Below are positions 28,342 through 39,161 of a stretch of 64,000 bases of DNA, piece by piece. This stretch comes from Pseudomonas frederiksbergensis (GTDB lineage: Bacteria > Pseudomonadota > Gammaproteobacteria > Pseudomonadales > Pseudomonadaceae). Where the stretch lies: assembly GCF_035751725.1 (NCBI RefSeq), contig NZ_CP142104.1, positions 4,588,001 to 4,652,000 on the forward strand. Direction: 5' to 3'. The notes under the pieces were generated by a model. It searched no databases and was not told the DNA's origin. It saw only the letters and a program-made list of their open reading frames with translations. Numbering within the stretch: position 1 is the stretch's first letter; each line of letters begins with the position of its first letter. A program made the translations under genes and the position numbers.

Positions 28342-30057
28342 ATGCGCACCAGTCAATTTTTGCTCGCCACACAGAAAGAAACGCCTTCCGACGCCGTCGT
28401 GATCAGCCATCAGCTGATGCTGCGTGCCGGCATGATCCGCAAACTCGCCTCGGGCCTGTACACCTGGCTGCCGATGGGCCTGCGGGTCATGCGCAAGGTC
28501 GAAGCCATCGTCCGCGAAGAAATGGACGCCGCCGGCTCTCTGGAAGTGTTGATGCCGAGCACCCAACCGGCCGAGTTGTGGCAGGAGTCGGGACGCTGGG
28601 AAGAATACGGCCCTGAGCTGCTGCGCATCAAAGACCGTCACGGTCGCGACTTCTGTGCAGGCCCGACCCACGAAGAAGTGATCACCGACCTGATGCGCAA
28701 CGAGTTGAGCAGCTACAAACAGCTGCCGATCAACCTGTACCAGATCCAGACCAAGTTCCGTGACGAGATCCGTCCGCGCTTCGGCCTGATGCGCGGTCGC
28801 GAATTCATCATGAAGGATGCCTACTCGTTCCATGCCGACCTGGCGTCGCTGCAGGTCACCTATGACCGCATGCACCAGGCGTACTGCAACGTGTTCACCC
28901 GCCTGGGCCTGAAATTCCGCCCGGTTGAAGCTGACAACGGCTCCATCGGCGGTGCCGGCTCCCACGAATTCCACGTACTGGCCGAGTCCGGCGAAGACGA
29001 CATTGTCTTCAGCAACGGCTCCGACTACGCCGCGAACATCGAAAAAGCCGAAGCCGTGCCACGGGAAACCTCCCGCGCCGCGCCGACCGAAGAAATGCGC
29101 CTGGTCGATACGCCAAACGCCAAGACCATTGCCCAATTGGTGGAAGGCTACAACCTGCCGATCGAACGCACCATCAAGACCTTGATCGTGCGCGCGGAAG
29201 AAGAAGGCAAGCTGATTGCCCTGATCGTCCGTGGCGACCACGAACTGAACGAAATCAAGGCGGCCAACCAGCCTGGCGTCGCCAGCCCACTGGTCATGGC
29301 CACCGACGCCGAGCTGCGCGACGCCATTGGCGCCGGTGCAGGCTCCCTCGGCCCGTTGAACCTGCCGTTGCCGATCATCATCGACCGCTCGGTAGAGTTG
29401 ATGAGCGACTTCGCCATCGGCGCGAACATCGATGACAAGCACTACTTCGGCGTGAACTGGGAACGCGACCTGCCGGTTCCAACCGTTGCGGACCTGCGTA
29501 ACGTCGTGGCTGGCGATCCAAGCCCGGACGGCAAAGGCACCCTGGAAATCAAGCGCGGCATCGAAGTCGGCCACATCTTCCAGCTGGGCGACAAGTACAG
29601 CAAGGCGATGAAATGCGAAGTGCTGGGCGAGAACGGCAAGCCGGTCACCTTGCAGATGGGCTGCTACGGCATTGGCGTGTCCCGCGTGGTGGCAGCGGCC
29701 ATCGAACAGAACAACGACGAGAACGGGATCATCTGGAGCGACACACTCGCGCCGTTCCAGATCGCCCTGGTGCCGCTGCGCTATGAAACCGAACAAGTTC
29801 GCGAAGCGACCGACAAGCTCTACGCCGAACTGACGGCCGCCGGCTTCGAAGTGCTGCTGGACGACCGCGACAAGAAAACCAGCCCTGGCATCAAGTTCGC
29901 CGATATGGAACTGATCGGTATCCCGCACCGGATCGTGGTCAGTGATCGCGGCCTGGCCGAAGGCAACCTGGAATACAAGAGCCGCACCGAAGCCGAGCCG
30001 CAAGCACTGCCGGTCGCCGACGTGCTGTCCTTCCTTCAGGCCCGTATCAGCCGCTGA
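28342..30057 (+). CDS. proS: Prolyl-tRNA synthetase
   Basis: A 571-residue bacterial-type class II synthetase charging tRNA-Pro. Motif 1 ([12 protein letters not shown] region), motif 2 ([21 protein letters not shown]), the editing insertion domain (about 230-400) and motif 3 (GCYGIGVSR) are all present, with the anticodon-binding domain at the end. Length is standard. Confidence 0.98.
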   Translation: MRTSQFLLATQKETPSDAVVISHQLMLRAGMIRKLASGLYTWLPMGLRVMRKVEAIVREEMDAAGSLEVLMPSTQPAELWQESGRWEEYGPELLRIKDRHGRDFCAGPTHEEVITDLMRNELSSYKQLPINLYQIQTKFRDEIRPRFGLMRGREFIMKDAYSFHADLASLQVTYDRMHQAYCNVFTRLGLKFRPVEADNGSIGGAGSHEFHVLAESGEDDIVFSNGSDYAANIEKAEAVPRETSRAAPTEEMRLVDTPNAKTIAQLVEGYNLPIERTIKTLIVRAEEEGKLIALIVRGDHELNEIKAANQPGVASPLVMATDAELRDAIGAGAGSLGPLNLPLPIIIDRSVELMSDFAIGANIDDKHYFGVNWERDLPVPTVADLRNVVAGDPSPDGKGTLEIKRGIEVGHIFQLGDKYSKAMKCEVLGENGKPVTLQMGCYGIGVSRVVAAAIEQNNDENGIIWSDTLAPFQIALVPLRYETEQVREATDKLYAELTAAGFEVLLDDRDKKTSPGIKFADMELIGIPHRIVVSDRGLAEGNLEYKSRTEAEPQALPVADVLSFLQARISR

Positions 30058-30074
30058 GACCAGATAGAGACGTC

Positions 30075-31028
30075 ATGTTCAAGCGAAACACCTTAGGCCT
30101 TGGGGGCGCCGCGCTGTGCGGCGCCCTGCTGGTCAGCGGCTGCGCCAACCAGATGTCGCAACGCAACGAGCACGAAGAACGGATCGAGCGCAAGCTGCTC
30201 GACCATAGCCTGCTGATCGATGTGGGCGAACCCAAGGTGCTCGACTTGCCGCAGCGTCGGGTTCGGATCAATGAGCAGAAGACTTTCGAAGTCACCGAAT
30301 TCGAAGTCACCCGGCACTATGATCGCTACACGCCCTACCAGCCTTGGCGGGAGGTCTACGAGATTCCGCTGGGCGCGGTGGCGGTGGTCGCAGGTGTCGG
30401 CGCGAACGTGGTCAATGTGTTCGCTCTGGGCACCCTGCCTGACACCGCGACCCGCGACTGGATCAGCTACGGCTTCGCCGGCCTGAACCCGTTCATGAAC
30501 GTACCCTCCAACGGCCGGGCGCAACAGAACCTGGCGGGTATCGATGAAGTCCAACGCGACAAACGCACGGAGCACTCGAGCCTGCCTTGGAGCGAACGCC
30601 CGGTGCAGGTGAAGGCCGCTCGCCAGACGTTCGAAATGAGCACGGACCGCAACGGTGTGTTGCGCTTGAACCTGCTGGAAAGCCCGTTCGCCGAGCATGA
30701 CCTGAGCCAGTTCGGCAAATTGCAGATCAGCGTGACGGATGCCCAGGACGAGGTGCACACCGATTCATCCCTGAGCGTCAGCAGCACGCTGCGCAGCAAG
30801 CTGGTCGAAGCCCATGCACTGATCTACGACGACCTGGAAGATGACGAAGTGAGCCAGTGGGTTCACCGGGTCAAACGCCTGTCGGAACTGGGACTTGAAG
30901 AAGAGGCCAGTGAGCTTGAACAAAGCCTGATCGAACTGACCCGCAACGATCCGGAACTGCAGGCCGAGTTCCTGAAGGCGCTGACCAAGGACGGTGGACG
31001 GTTGGTGGCGGATCCAGGGGCGAGCTGA
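30075..31028 (+). CDS. Lipoprotein of unknown function
   Basis: A 317-residue lipoprotein: lipobox VSGC at about residue 23. No known domain is recognised. Visible features are a charged N-terminal region, a short Gly/Ala hydrophobic stretch (LGAVAVVAGVGANVVNVFALG) near residue 100, and an acidic C-terminal helix-rich region. It starts 17 nt after proS, probably in the same transcript. Confidence 0.75.
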   Translation: MFKRNTLGLGGAALCGALLVSGCANQMSQRNEHEERIERKLLDHSLLIDVGEPKVLDLPQRRVRINEQKTFEVTEFEVTRHYDRYTPYQPWREVYEIPLGAVAVVAGVGANVVNVFALGTLPDTATRDWISYGFAGLNPFMNVPSNGRAQQNLAGIDEVQRDKRTEHSSLPWSERPVQVKAARQTFEMSTDRNGVLRLNLLESPFAEHDLSQFGKLQISVTDAQDEVHTDSSLSVSSTLRSKLVEAHALIYDDLEDDEVSQWVHRVKRLSELGLEEEASELEQSLIELTRNDPELQAEFLKALTKDGGRLVADPGAS

Positions 31029-31036
31029 ACCTGCCT

Positions 31037-31063
31037 GGGCGAGGGGACTTGCCCCCTCACCCC
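31037..31063. repeat. Imperfect REP-like hairpin
   Basis: GGGCGAGGGG / CCCCTCACCC around ACTTG with one mismatch, in the 44-nt gap between the convergent lipoprotein and dinB genes. It resembles a decayed GTGGCGAGGGG-type REP. Confidence 0.5.
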
Positions 31064-31072
31064 AACAAGCGC

Positions 31073-32134
31073 TCAACGCTCGAACAACTCCAACTGCTCA
31101 TACCCGCCCCGCAAATCCTCCAGCCGCACCCCTATGCCCAACAACCGCACCGGCTTACCGCCACGGTTGAATGCCTGGGTCAGCAGCAATTGATAGCTGC
31201 CCAAATCCCGCCCAGCCCCAGCCTGCTCCAACGTGGTCTGGGTGAAATCATGGAATTTGACTTTGACGAACGGCTTGCCCGGGCGATAACTGCTGTCGAT
31301 CCGCCCCATGCGCCCTGCGAGGGTTTGCATCAGCTCCGGCAACTTGTCGAGACAGCTCTTCAGATCGGGCAAATCCACGTCGTAGGTATTTTCCACACTG
31401 ATGGACTGGCGACGGCTGTCGTTGTGCACCAGACGCTCATCGATCCCACGGGCAAGGCTCCAGAGTCGCTCGCCAAAACTGCCAAATTCGCGCACCAGCG
31501 CCAGCTTGTCCCACTCACGCAAGTGCAGGCAATCGGTGATGCCGAGCCTATTCAGTTTGTCGGCGGTCACTTTGCCAACACCGTGGAGCTTGTTTACCGG
31601 CAATGCGGAAACGAAATCTTCCACTTGGTCAGGCGTAATGACGAACAAACCGTTGGGCTTCTTCCAGTCGCTCGCGATCTTGGCGAGAAACTTGTTCGGT
31701 GCAACGCCGGCAGACACAGTGATGTGGAGCTGATTGGACACACGCCGGCGGATGTCCTGGGCGATACGCGTGGCGCTGCCGCCGAAATGCGCACTGGCGG
31801 AGACATCCAGATATGCCTCGTCGAGCGATAGTGGCTCGATCAGGTCCGTGTAATCGCTGAAGATCGTGTGAATTTCCTTCGACGCCTCCCGGTAGGCATC
31901 CATTCTTGGCTTGACGATGGTCAGGTCAGGACAGAGTTTCAGCGCATGACCGGATGACATGGCCGAGCGTACCCCATACGCCCGCGCCTCATAGTTACAG
32001 GTTGCAATCACGCCACGGCGGTCCGCTGAGCCGCCGACCGCCAATGGCTTGCCGGCCAGCCGCGGATCATCGCGCATTTCGATAGCGGCATAGAAGCAGT
32101 CGCAGTCGACGTGGATGATTTTGCGTTGCGTCAT
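31073..32134 (-). CDS. dinB: DNA polymerase IV
   Basis: A 353-residue Y-family translesion polymerase. Catalytic acidic residues are in HVDCDCFYAA and SLDEAYLD; the GVATCNYEARAYGV-type finger and C-terminal little-finger domain are present, and the protein ends in a beta-clamp-binding LELF motif (YEQLELFER). I chose the ATG at 32134 (MTQRKIIHVD), the family start. A LexA box lies 50 nt upstream. Confidence 0.97.
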   Translation of the reverse strand: MTQRKIIHVDCDCFYAAIEMRDDPRLAGKPLAVGGSADRRGVIATCNYEARAYGVRSAMSSGHALKLCPDLTIVKPRMDAYREASKEIHTIFSDYTDLIEPLSLDEAYLDVSASAHFGGSATRIAQDIRRRVSNQLHITVSAGVAPNKFLAKIASDWKKPNGLFVITPDQVEDFVSALPVNKLHGVGKVTADKLNRLGITDCLHLREWDKLALVREFGSFGERLWSLARGIDERLVHNDSRRQSISVENTYDVDLPDLKSCLDKLPELMQTLAGRMGRIDSSYRPGKPFVKVKFHDFTQTTLEQAGAGRDLGSYQLLLTQAFNRGGKPVRLLGIGVRLEDLRGGYEQLELFER

Positions 32135-32184
32135 AGAAAAGCGGCACATGGGGTTGGATCGGGACGCCAGTATCTCATTCGAAC

Positions 32185-32200
32185 CTGTATATAGCACCAG
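32185..32200. promoter_or_regulatory. LexA (SOS) box of dinB
   Basis: CTGTATATAGCACCAG fits CTG-N10-CAG with the strong TATATA core, 50 nt upstream of the dinB ATG. Confidence 0.85.
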
Positions 32201-32375
32201 TACTTTGAAAGATCCTTCAGCGAAACTGGAAAATCCCTACATAAATGGATTTTTTCAATCACCGAGCGCCGGCCAATAGGGCGCCAGCCCTTGCCATGCG
32301 TGCGTCACAGCGCTGTCACAAGGCCCTGACCAGGGCTAACCACTTGAAGCGGAACATGTTTTTCCCACACAGGGG

Positions 32376-32403
32376 TTGACAGCCTGTCGATCCTCTGTAG
32401 AAT
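32376..32403 (+). promoter_or_regulatory. Sigma-70 promoter of the first initiator tRNA gene
   Basis: TTGACA and TAGAAT separated by 16 bp, 13 nt before the mature tRNA. A GC-rich discriminator (GCCGCC) follows, as in stable-RNA promoters. Confidence 0.85.
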
Positions 32404-32416
32404 GCCGCCTCACAGA

Positions 32417-32493
<77 letters not shown>

Positions 32494-32503
32494 AACATCA
32501 AGA

Positions 32504-32531
32504 AAGGCTACTCGAAAGAGTGGCCTTTTTT
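32504..32531 (+). terminator. Terminator of tRNA-fMet copy 1
   Basis: AGGCTACTC / GAGTGGCCT stem with a GAAA tetraloop followed by a T-run, 11 nt beyond the CCA end. Confidence 0.9.
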
Positions 32532-32672
32532 GTGCGCGCCTGTTTTATCGTCCTCTGCCAAACCACGCCCCTGCCGCCCGTAGCCCTCACTGACGCTTGT
32601 AGGACAATTTCCTTTTGTTTTCGCGCATTTAGGCGAATCAGCGGTTTATTTCACCCGGCTCTCTATTAACGG

Positions 32673-32700
32673 TTGACACTCTGGCGTTCGCCTGTAGAAT
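32673..32700 (+). promoter_or_regulatory. Sigma-70 promoter of the second initiator tRNA gene
   Basis: TTGACA and TAGAAT at 16-bp spacing with the same GCCGCC discriminator as copy 1, so copy 2 has its own promoter. Confidence 0.85.
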
Positions 32701-32713
32701 GCCGCCACACAGA

Positions 32714-32790
<77 letters not shown>

Positions 32791-32800
32791 AATATCAAGA

Positions 32801-32828
32801 AAGGCCACTCGAAAGAGTGGCCTTTTTT
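32801..32828 (+). terminator. Terminator of tRNA-fMet copy 2
   Basis: AGGCCACTC / GAGTGGCCT stem, GAAA tetraloop and six T. The stem is perfectly paired, unlike copy 1, where one pair is a wobble or mismatch. Confidence 0.92.
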
Positions 32829-32848
32829 GTGTGTGTCGAAAAAGCTCC

Positions 32849-32867
32849 ATTACAAATATTTTGTAAT
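32849..32867. promoter_or_regulatory. AT-rich dyad upstream of mprF (possible operator)
   Basis: ATTACAAA-TAT-TTTGTAAT is a perfect 8-bp inverted repeat, conspicuously AT-rich in a GC-rich genome, 73 nt before the mprF ATG. Its regulator is not known. Confidence 0.4.
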
Positions 32868-32940
32868 TATTTTCCGCCGCAGGGATTGGTAACTTGGCTG
32901 GATACCCCCATCCTGTCGCGCATAGCTCAAGAGGTGATTG

Positions 32941-35583
32941 ATGCGCGCCCACTCGTCTGACCCACAAGACACTGTTACTGCAACACAACCGATCAAGGCC
33001 GAGCGACTGCGCTGGATGGAGCGGATCAGCCGGTACCGCCAACCCATTGGCCTCGCTGTCACGGTGCTGCTATTTGCAATTGCCTTGATTGCCTGCCGCC
33101 ATCTGCTGAGCGAACTCGACCTCTACGCCCTGCATGATTCGATCCTCGATGTGCCCAGGCCGGCGCTGCTCGGAGCCATCGCCGCGACCGTGGCCGGTTT
33201 CATCATCCTGCTGGGCTATGAATGGTCCGCCACCCGCTACGCAGGCGTGAAGCTACCCCCACAGACCTTGATCCTGGGCGGGTTCAGCGCGTTTGCCATT
33301 GGCAATGCCATCGGCCTTTCGTTGCTGTCGGGCGGCTCGGTTCGCTATCGCCTGTACGCCCGCCATGGCCTGGGGGCGGCGGATGTCGCGCACATGACAT
33401 TGTTCGCCAGCTTGTCCCTGGGCTGCGCGTTACCACCGCTGGCCGCGCTGGCGACGCTGAGCAACTTGCCTGCGGCATCCGCTGCGTTGCATCTTCCAGC
33501 TACATTGCTGGGATCGATCGCCGTGGCGGTGCTGCTGCTTACCGGCGTGCTGGCGATGGGTATCTATCGCCGTCGCCTGCCAGAACAACCCTACCGCGAC
33601 AGTCTGCTGGTCAAGGCCGGTCGCAGGACGCTGCGACTGCCAGGCCGACGCCTGACGTTCCTGCAGTTGGTGATCACTGCGCTGGATGTCGCCGCTGCCG
33701 CGACGGTGCTCTATCTGTTGCTGCCCGAAGCGCCACCGTTCGGCCCGTTCCTGCTGGTGTACTTGCTCGCGCTGGCCGCCGGCGTCCTCAGTCACGTGCC
33801 GGGCGGGGTCGGGGTATTCGAAGCGATTCTGCTGGCCGCGTTTGCCGATAAACTCGGGGCCGCCCCGCTGGCCGCCGCCCTGCTGCTGTATCGCCTGATC
33901 TACGTGCTGCTGCCAATGTTGGTGGCGTGCGTGCTTCTGCTGATCAATGAAGCACAACGACTGTTCCAGACGCGCCAGTCCCTGCGGGCGGCGTCCGGTT
34001 TCGCCGCCCCGATCCTGGCGGTGCTGGTATTCCTTTCGGGCGTGGTGCTGCTGTTTTCCGGGGTGACGCCAGAGATCGACACGCGCCTGGAGCACATCGG
34101 TTTTCTGATTCCTCATCGATTGGTGGACGCCTCGCACTTTGGCGCCAGCCTGATAGGCGTGCTGTGTCTGTTGCTGGCCCAAGGCCTGCGCCGTCGCCTG
34201 TCCGCCGCCTGGATGCTCACCACCGTATTGTTGCTGGTAGGCGCCCTGCTCTCGCTGCTCAAGGGTTTTGATTGGGAGGAAGCCACGCTGCTGACCCTGA
34301 CCGCTGCCCTGCTCGCGATCTTCCGGCGTTCGTTTTATCGCCCGAGCCGCCTCACCGAGTTGCCATTCTCGCCACTGTTCCTGATCGCTAGCCTTTGCGT
34401 CTTGGGCGCATCGATCTGGCTGCTGTTGTTTGCCTATCAAGACGTGCCCTACAGCCATCAACTGTGGTGGCAGTTCACCCTGGATGCCGACGCCCCCCGG
34501 AGCCTGCGCTCGCTGTTGGGCGCCGCGGTGCTACTGGTGGCGGTGTCGCTGACCTGGCTGCTGCGCACCGCGCGGCCGGTGATTCACTCGCCCACCGCGC
34601 AAGAGCTGGAGCGCGCCAAGACCATTCTCATGGCCTCTTCCCAGCCCGACGGCGGCTTGGCCCTGACCGGCGACAAGGCGCTGCTGTTTCACCCCAACGA
34701 CGAAGCATTCCTGATGTATGCGCGGCGCGGCCGCAGTCTTGTCGCGCTGTACGATCCGATCGGGCCGAGCCAGCAACGGGCGGAAATGATCTGGCAGTTC
34801 CGTGACTTGTGCGACGTCTACCACGCCCGGCCAGTGTTCTATCAGGTCCGCGTCGAGAATCTGCCGTACTACATGGACATCGGCCTGACCGCGATCAAGC
34901 TGGGCGAAGAGGCGCGGGTCGACCTCAAGCGCTTCGATCTCGAAGCCAAGGGCAAGGAGATGAAGGACCTGCGCTACACCTGGAATCGCGGCACCCGCGA
35001 CGGCCTGTCGCTGGAGATCCACGAGCCGGGCCAGGCGCCCATGGATGAGCTGAAAGTCATTTCCGATGCCTGGCTGACCGGCAAGAATGTGCGCGAAAAA
35101 GGCTTCTCCCTCGGGCGCTTCAGCGATGATTACCTCAAGCATTTCCGCATCGCGGTGATTCGCTTCGAAGGCCGGCCGGTAGCGTTCGCCAACCTGCTGG
35201 AGACCTATAGCCACGAACTGGCGAGCCTCGACCTGATGCGCGCCCACCCGGACGCGCCGAAGCTGACCATGGAATTCATGATGGTCGGCCTCATCCAGCA
35301 TTACAAAAACCACGACTATGCTCGCTTCAGCCTCGGCATGGTCCCATTGTCAGGCCTGCAGCCAAGGCGCGGCGCACCGCTGACCCAGCGCCTGGGTTCG
35401 ATGGTGTTTCGCCGTGGCGAGCAGCTTTACAATTTCCAAGGGCTGCGCCGCTTCAAAGACAAGTTCCAGCCTGACTGGGAACCTCGCTACATGGCCGTGC
35501 CCGCCGGACTTGATCCGCTGGTGGCGCTGGCTGATACCGCCGCCCTGATTGCAGGCGGCCTGACTGGATTGGTGAAACGCTGA
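32941..35583 (+). CDS. mprF: MprF: aminoacyl-phosphatidylglycerol synthase/flippase
   Basis: An 880-residue inner-membrane protein. About 14 helices form the N-terminal flippase (to about residue 540); the cytosolic C-terminal DUF2156/GNAT-like synthase domain follows (FHPNDEAFLMYARRGRSLVALYDP and DLMRAHPDAPKLTMEFMMVGLIQHYK). It transfers an amino acid from aminoacyl-tRNA to phosphatidylglycerol; in P. aeruginosa the product is alanyl-PG. The ATG at 32941 follows AGGTG. It overlaps the AcvB-like gene. Confidence 0.95.
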   Translation: MRAHSSDPQDTVTATQPIKAERLRWMERISRYRQPIGLAVTVLLFAIALIACRHLLSELDLYALHDSILDVPRPALLGAIAATVAGFIILLGYEWSATRYAGVKLPPQTLILGGFSAFAIGNAIGLSLLSGGSVRYRLYARHGLGAADVAHMTLFASLSLGCALPPLAALATLSNLPAASAALHLPATLLGSIAVAVLLLTGVLAMGIYRRRLPEQPYRDSLLVKAGRRTLRLPGRRLTFLQLVITALDVAAAATVLYLLLPEAPPFGPFLLVYLLALAAGVLSHVPGGVGVFEAILLAAFADKLGAAPLAAALLLYRLIYVLLPMLVACVLLLINEAQRLFQTRQSLRAASGFAAPILAVLVFLSGVVLLFSGVTPEIDTRLEHIGFLIPHRLVDASHFGASLIGVLCLLLAQGLRRRLSAAWMLTTVLLLVGALLSLLKGFDWEEATLLTLTAALLAIFRRSFYRPSRLTELPFSPLFLIASLCVLGASIWLLLFAYQDVPYSHQLWWQFTLDADAPRSLRSLLGAAVLLVAVSLTWLLRTARPVIHSPTAQELERAKTILMASSQPDGGLALTGDKALLFHPNDEAFLMYARRGRSLVALYDPIGPSQQRAEMIWQFRDLCDVYHARPVFYQVRVENLPYYMDIGLTAIKLGEEARVDLKRFDLEAKGKEMKDLRYTWNRGTRDGLSLEIHEPGQAPMDELKVISDAWLTGKNVREKGFSLGRFSDDYLKHFRIAVIRFEGRPVAFANLLETYSHELASLDLMRAHPDAPKLTMEFMMVGLIQHYKNHDYARFSLGMVPLSGLQPRRGAPLTQRLGSMVFRRGEQLYNFQGLRRFKDKFQPDWEPRYMAVPAGLDPLVALADTAALIAGGLTGLVKR

Positions 35584-36872
35584 TGATGCAACGCTCGTGG
35601 CGATACGTAGTGGCCGCCCTGCTGGTGCTGGCTGTCATTCTCGGTGGCGGCTACTGGTATTGGAACCGCCCTGCCCCGCAACCGACCCTGGAACAACTGG
35701 AACCCGCCGACGGCGTACCGATGACCCGCGTCGTTCCCGGCACCAAGCCCCGTGCCCAGGTACTGGTGGCGGTCAATGAAGACCAGAAGCTCAGCGACAC
35801 CCAATTGACGAGCCTCAGCCGCAGCGGCTCGGCAGAAATAGTCCAGGTGATCCTGCCCAAGGACTGCATGTTGCAGGGCCGCGCCCTGCAGGCCGGCCTG
35901 AGAGAGCTGCATGGCCCGGCCACGCTGGTCAGCGGCATCGGCCCCGGCGCCGTGCTGGCCTGGCGCTGGCTGGCCGAGCAGAAGGACGACAAGGCCCGGG
36001 CCGTCTCGGTGGACCTGGCCCTGGAAAAGCCCGGCTGCACGCACCTGCTGCCCAAGAGCGCCGCCCACGGTCGTTGGCTGGTCGCATGGAACGATAACCC
36101 CGACGACACCAGCGCCGGGTTCGTTCGCGATCAATCCAATGCCGAAACCAGCATCAGCGACTACGACATCAACCTGCCGCAGGTGCTGAACAACGAACTG
36201 CGCAAGATCCTGGTAGGTGCCGACAAGGGCAAGGGCGGCCTGAGCATCCCGGTGGTGGAAGTGCCCGCCAGCCAGGCCCGGGATACCGTGACCTTGTTCC
36301 TTTCCGGCGATGGTGGCTGGCGCGACCTGGACCGCGACGTGGCCGATGAAATGGCCAAGGTCGGCTATCCGGTCGTCGGCATCGACACCCTGCGCTACTA
36401 CTGGCAGCACAAAAGTCCCGAACAGAGCGCCGCCGACCTGACCGAGCTGATGCAGCACTACCGCCAGGTCTGGGGCACCAAGCGCTTCATCCTGGCCGGC
36501 TATTCCTTCGGCGCCGATGTGCTGCCGGCGATCTACAACCGCCTGCCGGCGACAGAGCAACAGCGGGTCGATGCAATCATCCTGCTCGCCTTCGCCCGCA
36601 CCGGCAGCTTCGAGATCGAAGTCGAGGGCTGGCTCGGCAACGCCGGCACCGAAGCGGCCACCGGTCCGGAAATGGCCAAGCTGCCTGCCGAGAAGGTGGT
36701 GTGCATCTACGGTGCCGAAGAGGCCAACGAAAGCGGCTGCACTGACAAGACCGCCGTGGGAGAAGTCATCAAGTTGCCTGGCGGCCACCACTTCGATGAA
36801 AACTACCCGGCCCTGGCCAAGCGCCTGATCGATGAAATCGACAAGCGCCAGAACAAGACAGCCGAACAGTGA
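35583..36872 (+). CDS. AcvB/VirJ-family alanyl-PG hydrolase (PA0919-like)
   Basis: A 429-residue periplasmic hydrolase. An N-terminal signal or anchor helix (VVAALLVLAVILGGGYW) precedes two alpha/beta domains; the C-terminal VirJ domain carries LSGDGGWRDLD-type and GYSFGADVLP (nucleophile Ser) motifs. In P. aeruginosa the equivalent PA0919 product removes alanine from alanyl-PG, so the two genes set the level of modified lipid. The ATG at 35583 overlaps the mprF TGA; a second ATG follows directly. Confidence 0.92.
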   Translation: MMQRSWRYVVAALLVLAVILGGGYWYWNRPAPQPTLEQLEPADGVPMTRVVPGTKPRAQVLVAVNEDQKLSDTQLTSLSRSGSAEIVQVILPKDCMLQGRALQAGLRELHGPATLVSGIGPGAVLAWRWLAEQKDDKARAVSVDLALEKPGCTHLLPKSAAHGRWLVAWNDNPDDTSAGFVRDQSNAETSISDYDINLPQVLNNELRKILVGADKGKGGLSIPVVEVPASQARDTVTLFLSGDGGWRDLDRDVADEMAKVGYPVVGIDTLRYYWQHKSPEQSAADLTELMQHYRQVWGTKRFILAGYSFGADVLPAIYNRLPATEQQRVDAIILLAFARTGSFEIEVEGWLGNAGTEAATGPEMAKLPAEKVVCIYGAEEANESGCTDKTAVGEVIKLPGGHHFDENYPALAKRLIDEIDKRQNKTAEQ

Positions 36873-36893
36873 TCTGACGCAGAGCTGAGAAAA

Positions 36894-36927
36894 GCCCCGG
36901 CAGTCTTACGGTTGCCGGGGCTTTTTT
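36894..36927 (+). terminator. Intrinsic terminator after the mprF unit
   Basis: GCCCCGGCA / TGCCGGGGC stem with a 10-nt loop followed by six T. Confidence 0.93.
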
Positions 36928-36985
36928 GTGGTCGCGCGGCTCACGCACAACCCTCTGTGGGAGCGGGCTTTTTGTTTTCCGGTAG

Positions 36986-38887
36986 CTACATCTCGACCTG
37001 CGTCCCGAGCTCAATCACCCGATTCAACGGCAGATTGAAGAAACGCAGGTTGCCGTTGGCATTCTTCAACATGAAGGCGAACAACGACTCACGCCAGCGA
37101 GCCATGCCTTCGAGCTTGGAGGCGATGACCGTCTCGCGGCTGAGGAAATACGTCGTGCGCATCGGGCTGAAATCCAAATCATCCAGATGGCAGAGCTTGA
37201 GCGCCTCGGGCACGTCCGGCTCGTCGGTGAAGCCGAAGTGCAGAATCACGCGGAAGAATCCGTCGCCGTAAGCATCGACCTCGAAGCGCCGCTGCGGTGG
37301 TACGCGGGGGATGTCTTCGTACACCACTGTCAACAACACCACCTGCTCATGCAGCACTTGGTTGTGCAACAGGTTGTGCAGTAGCGCGTGAGGCACGGCG
37401 TCCGAGCGTGCGGTCAGGAACACCGCCGTGCCCTGCACCCGATGAGGCGGCTGGACGCGGATGCTGCTGATGAAGATCGGCAGCGGCAGCGCCCCTTCGT
37501 CCAGGCGCTCCACCAGCAGCTGCTTGCCACGCTTCCAGGTGGTCATCAACACGAATAACGCGATGCCGGCAACCACCGGGAACGCACCGCCCTGGATGAT
37601 CTTCGGCACGTTGGCGGCAAAATACAGCCCGTCCACCAACAGGAAACCGAACAGCACCGGTACCGCCAGCAACGGCGGCCATTTCCACAGCAGCAGGATC
37701 ACGGCGGAGACCAGGATCGTGGTCATCAGCATCGTGCCCGTCACCGCCACGCCGTAGGCCGAAGCCAGCGCACCGGACGACTCGAAGCCCAGCACCAGCA
37801 GCACCACACCGACCATCAGCGACCAGTTCACCGCACCGATGTAGATCTGGCCCTGCTCGGCACTGGAAGTGTGCTGGATGTACATGCGCGGGATGTAGCC
37901 GAGCTGGATCGCCTGGCGTGTCAGCGAGAACGCGCCGGAAATTACCGCTTGCGAGGCAATAACCGTGGCCAGCGTCGCCAGGCCCACCAAGGGTAGCAAT
38001 GCCCAACTCGGTGCCAACAGATAAAAAGGGTTGCGTGCCGCTTCCGGATCGCCAAGCAGCAAGGCGCCCTGGCCGAAATAGTTGAGCATCAGGCCTGGCA
38101 GCACGAGGAGGAACCAGGCGCGCGCGATCGGTTTGCGGCCGAAGTGGCCCATGTCGGCATACAGCGCTTCGGCGCCGGTCAATGCGAGCACCACGGCGCC
38201 GAGGATCGCCACGCCCATGCCCGGGTGCACGACAAAAAAGCGCACGGCCCACGCCGGATTTACGGCCTGCAACACTTCGGGATGCTGGCTGATGCCATAC
38301 ACACCCAGGGCCCCCAGGACCAGGAACCAGGTCACCATGATCGGGCCGAAGAGGATGCCGATCCGCGCGGTGCCGTGGCGCTGGATCAGGAACAACGCCA
38401 CCAGCACCACCAACGACAGCGGCACCACCCAATGGTCGATGCCCTCGAACGCCAAGCCGAGGCCTTCAATTGCCGAAAGTACCGAGATCGCCGGGGTGAT
38501 CATGCTGTCGCCATAGAACAGCGCAGCACCGATCAAGCCGCAGACCACCAGGAATGTACGCAACCGTGCCCTGCCAGCCGCCGCGCGCCGTGCCAGGGCG
38601 GTCAACGCCATGATGCCGCCCTCGCCCTGGTTGTCGGCGCGCAGGACGAACATCATGTACTTGATCGACACGACCCAGATCAGCGACCAGAAAATCAGTG
38701 ACAGGATCCCCAGTACCCCATCATGGTTGACGGGCACGCCATAACCACCGGAAAACACTTCTTTAAGGGTGTACAGCGGGCTCGTACCGATGTCGCCATA
38801 AACCACCCCGACCGCAGCGACCAGCATGCTCAGCGGCTTGGCTGCCGAATGCTCGGCGCCCGCCGCCTGACTACTTGCATGACCCAT
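36986..38887 (-). CDS. kup: Low-affinity K+ uptake protein Kup
   Basis: A 633-residue potassium/proton symporter with about 12 membrane helices and a C-terminal cytosolic domain. Signatures are [28 protein letters not shown] and [18 protein letters not shown]. The ATG at 38887 follows AGGAG; an open frame to 38950 is not homologous. It faces convergently toward the mprF unit. Confidence 0.95.
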   Translation of the reverse strand: MGHASSQAAGAEHSAAKPLSMLVAAVGVVYGDIGTSPLYTLKEVFSGGYGVPVNHDGVLGILSLIFWSLIWVVSIKYMMFVLRADNQGEGGIMALTALARRAAAGRARLRTFLVVCGLIGAALFYGDSMITPAISVLSAIEGLGLAFEGIDHWVVPLSLVVLVALFLIQRHGTARIGILFGPIMVTWFLVLGALGVYGISQHPEVLQAVNPAWAVRFFVVHPGMGVAILGAVVLALTGAEALYADMGHFGRKPIARAWFLLVLPGLMLNYFGQGALLLGDPEAARNPFYLLAPSWALLPLVGLATLATVIASQAVISGAFSLTRQAIQLGYIPRMYIQHTSSAEQGQIYIGAVNWSLMVGVVLLVLGFESSGALASAYGVAVTGTMLMTTILVSAVILLLWKWPPLLAVPVLFGFLLVDGLYFAANVPKIIQGGAFPVVAGIALFVLMTTWKRGKQLLVERLDEGALPLPIFISSIRVQPPHRVQGTAVFLTARSDAVPHALLHNLLHNQVLHEQVVLLTVVYEDIPRVPPQRRFEVDAYGDGFFRVILHFGFTDEPDVPEALKLCHLDDLDFSPMRTTYFLSRETVIASKLEGMARWRESLFAFMLKNANGNLRFFNLPLNRVIELGTQVEM

Positions 38888-39161
38888 CCAACACTCCTGA
38901 TTTGCAGACCTGCCTTCTTGAAAGAAGCCGTACGCTTTGTGAAACAGCATGGGCTGTTTTACGCTTTGTTACAGACATTTTGTTGACTGCAACAATCGCC
39001 AGAAGGCAACGGCGCGAAGCATAGCGCAGCACTCGTCGCATTTCCCGGTATAAAGCTGGTCAAGTGCGACGACCACGGATAGAATTGCGCACTTTTTGAT
39101 CAGAGGCGCGCCAGGCGCCCTGTCTCGACAAGAGACGATCCCCCTTACACCGAGGTTAGAC

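Noticed and set aside
28306..30003. 565-codon open frame antisense to proS
   Set aside because: Shadow frame; proS has all class II motifs on the other strand.
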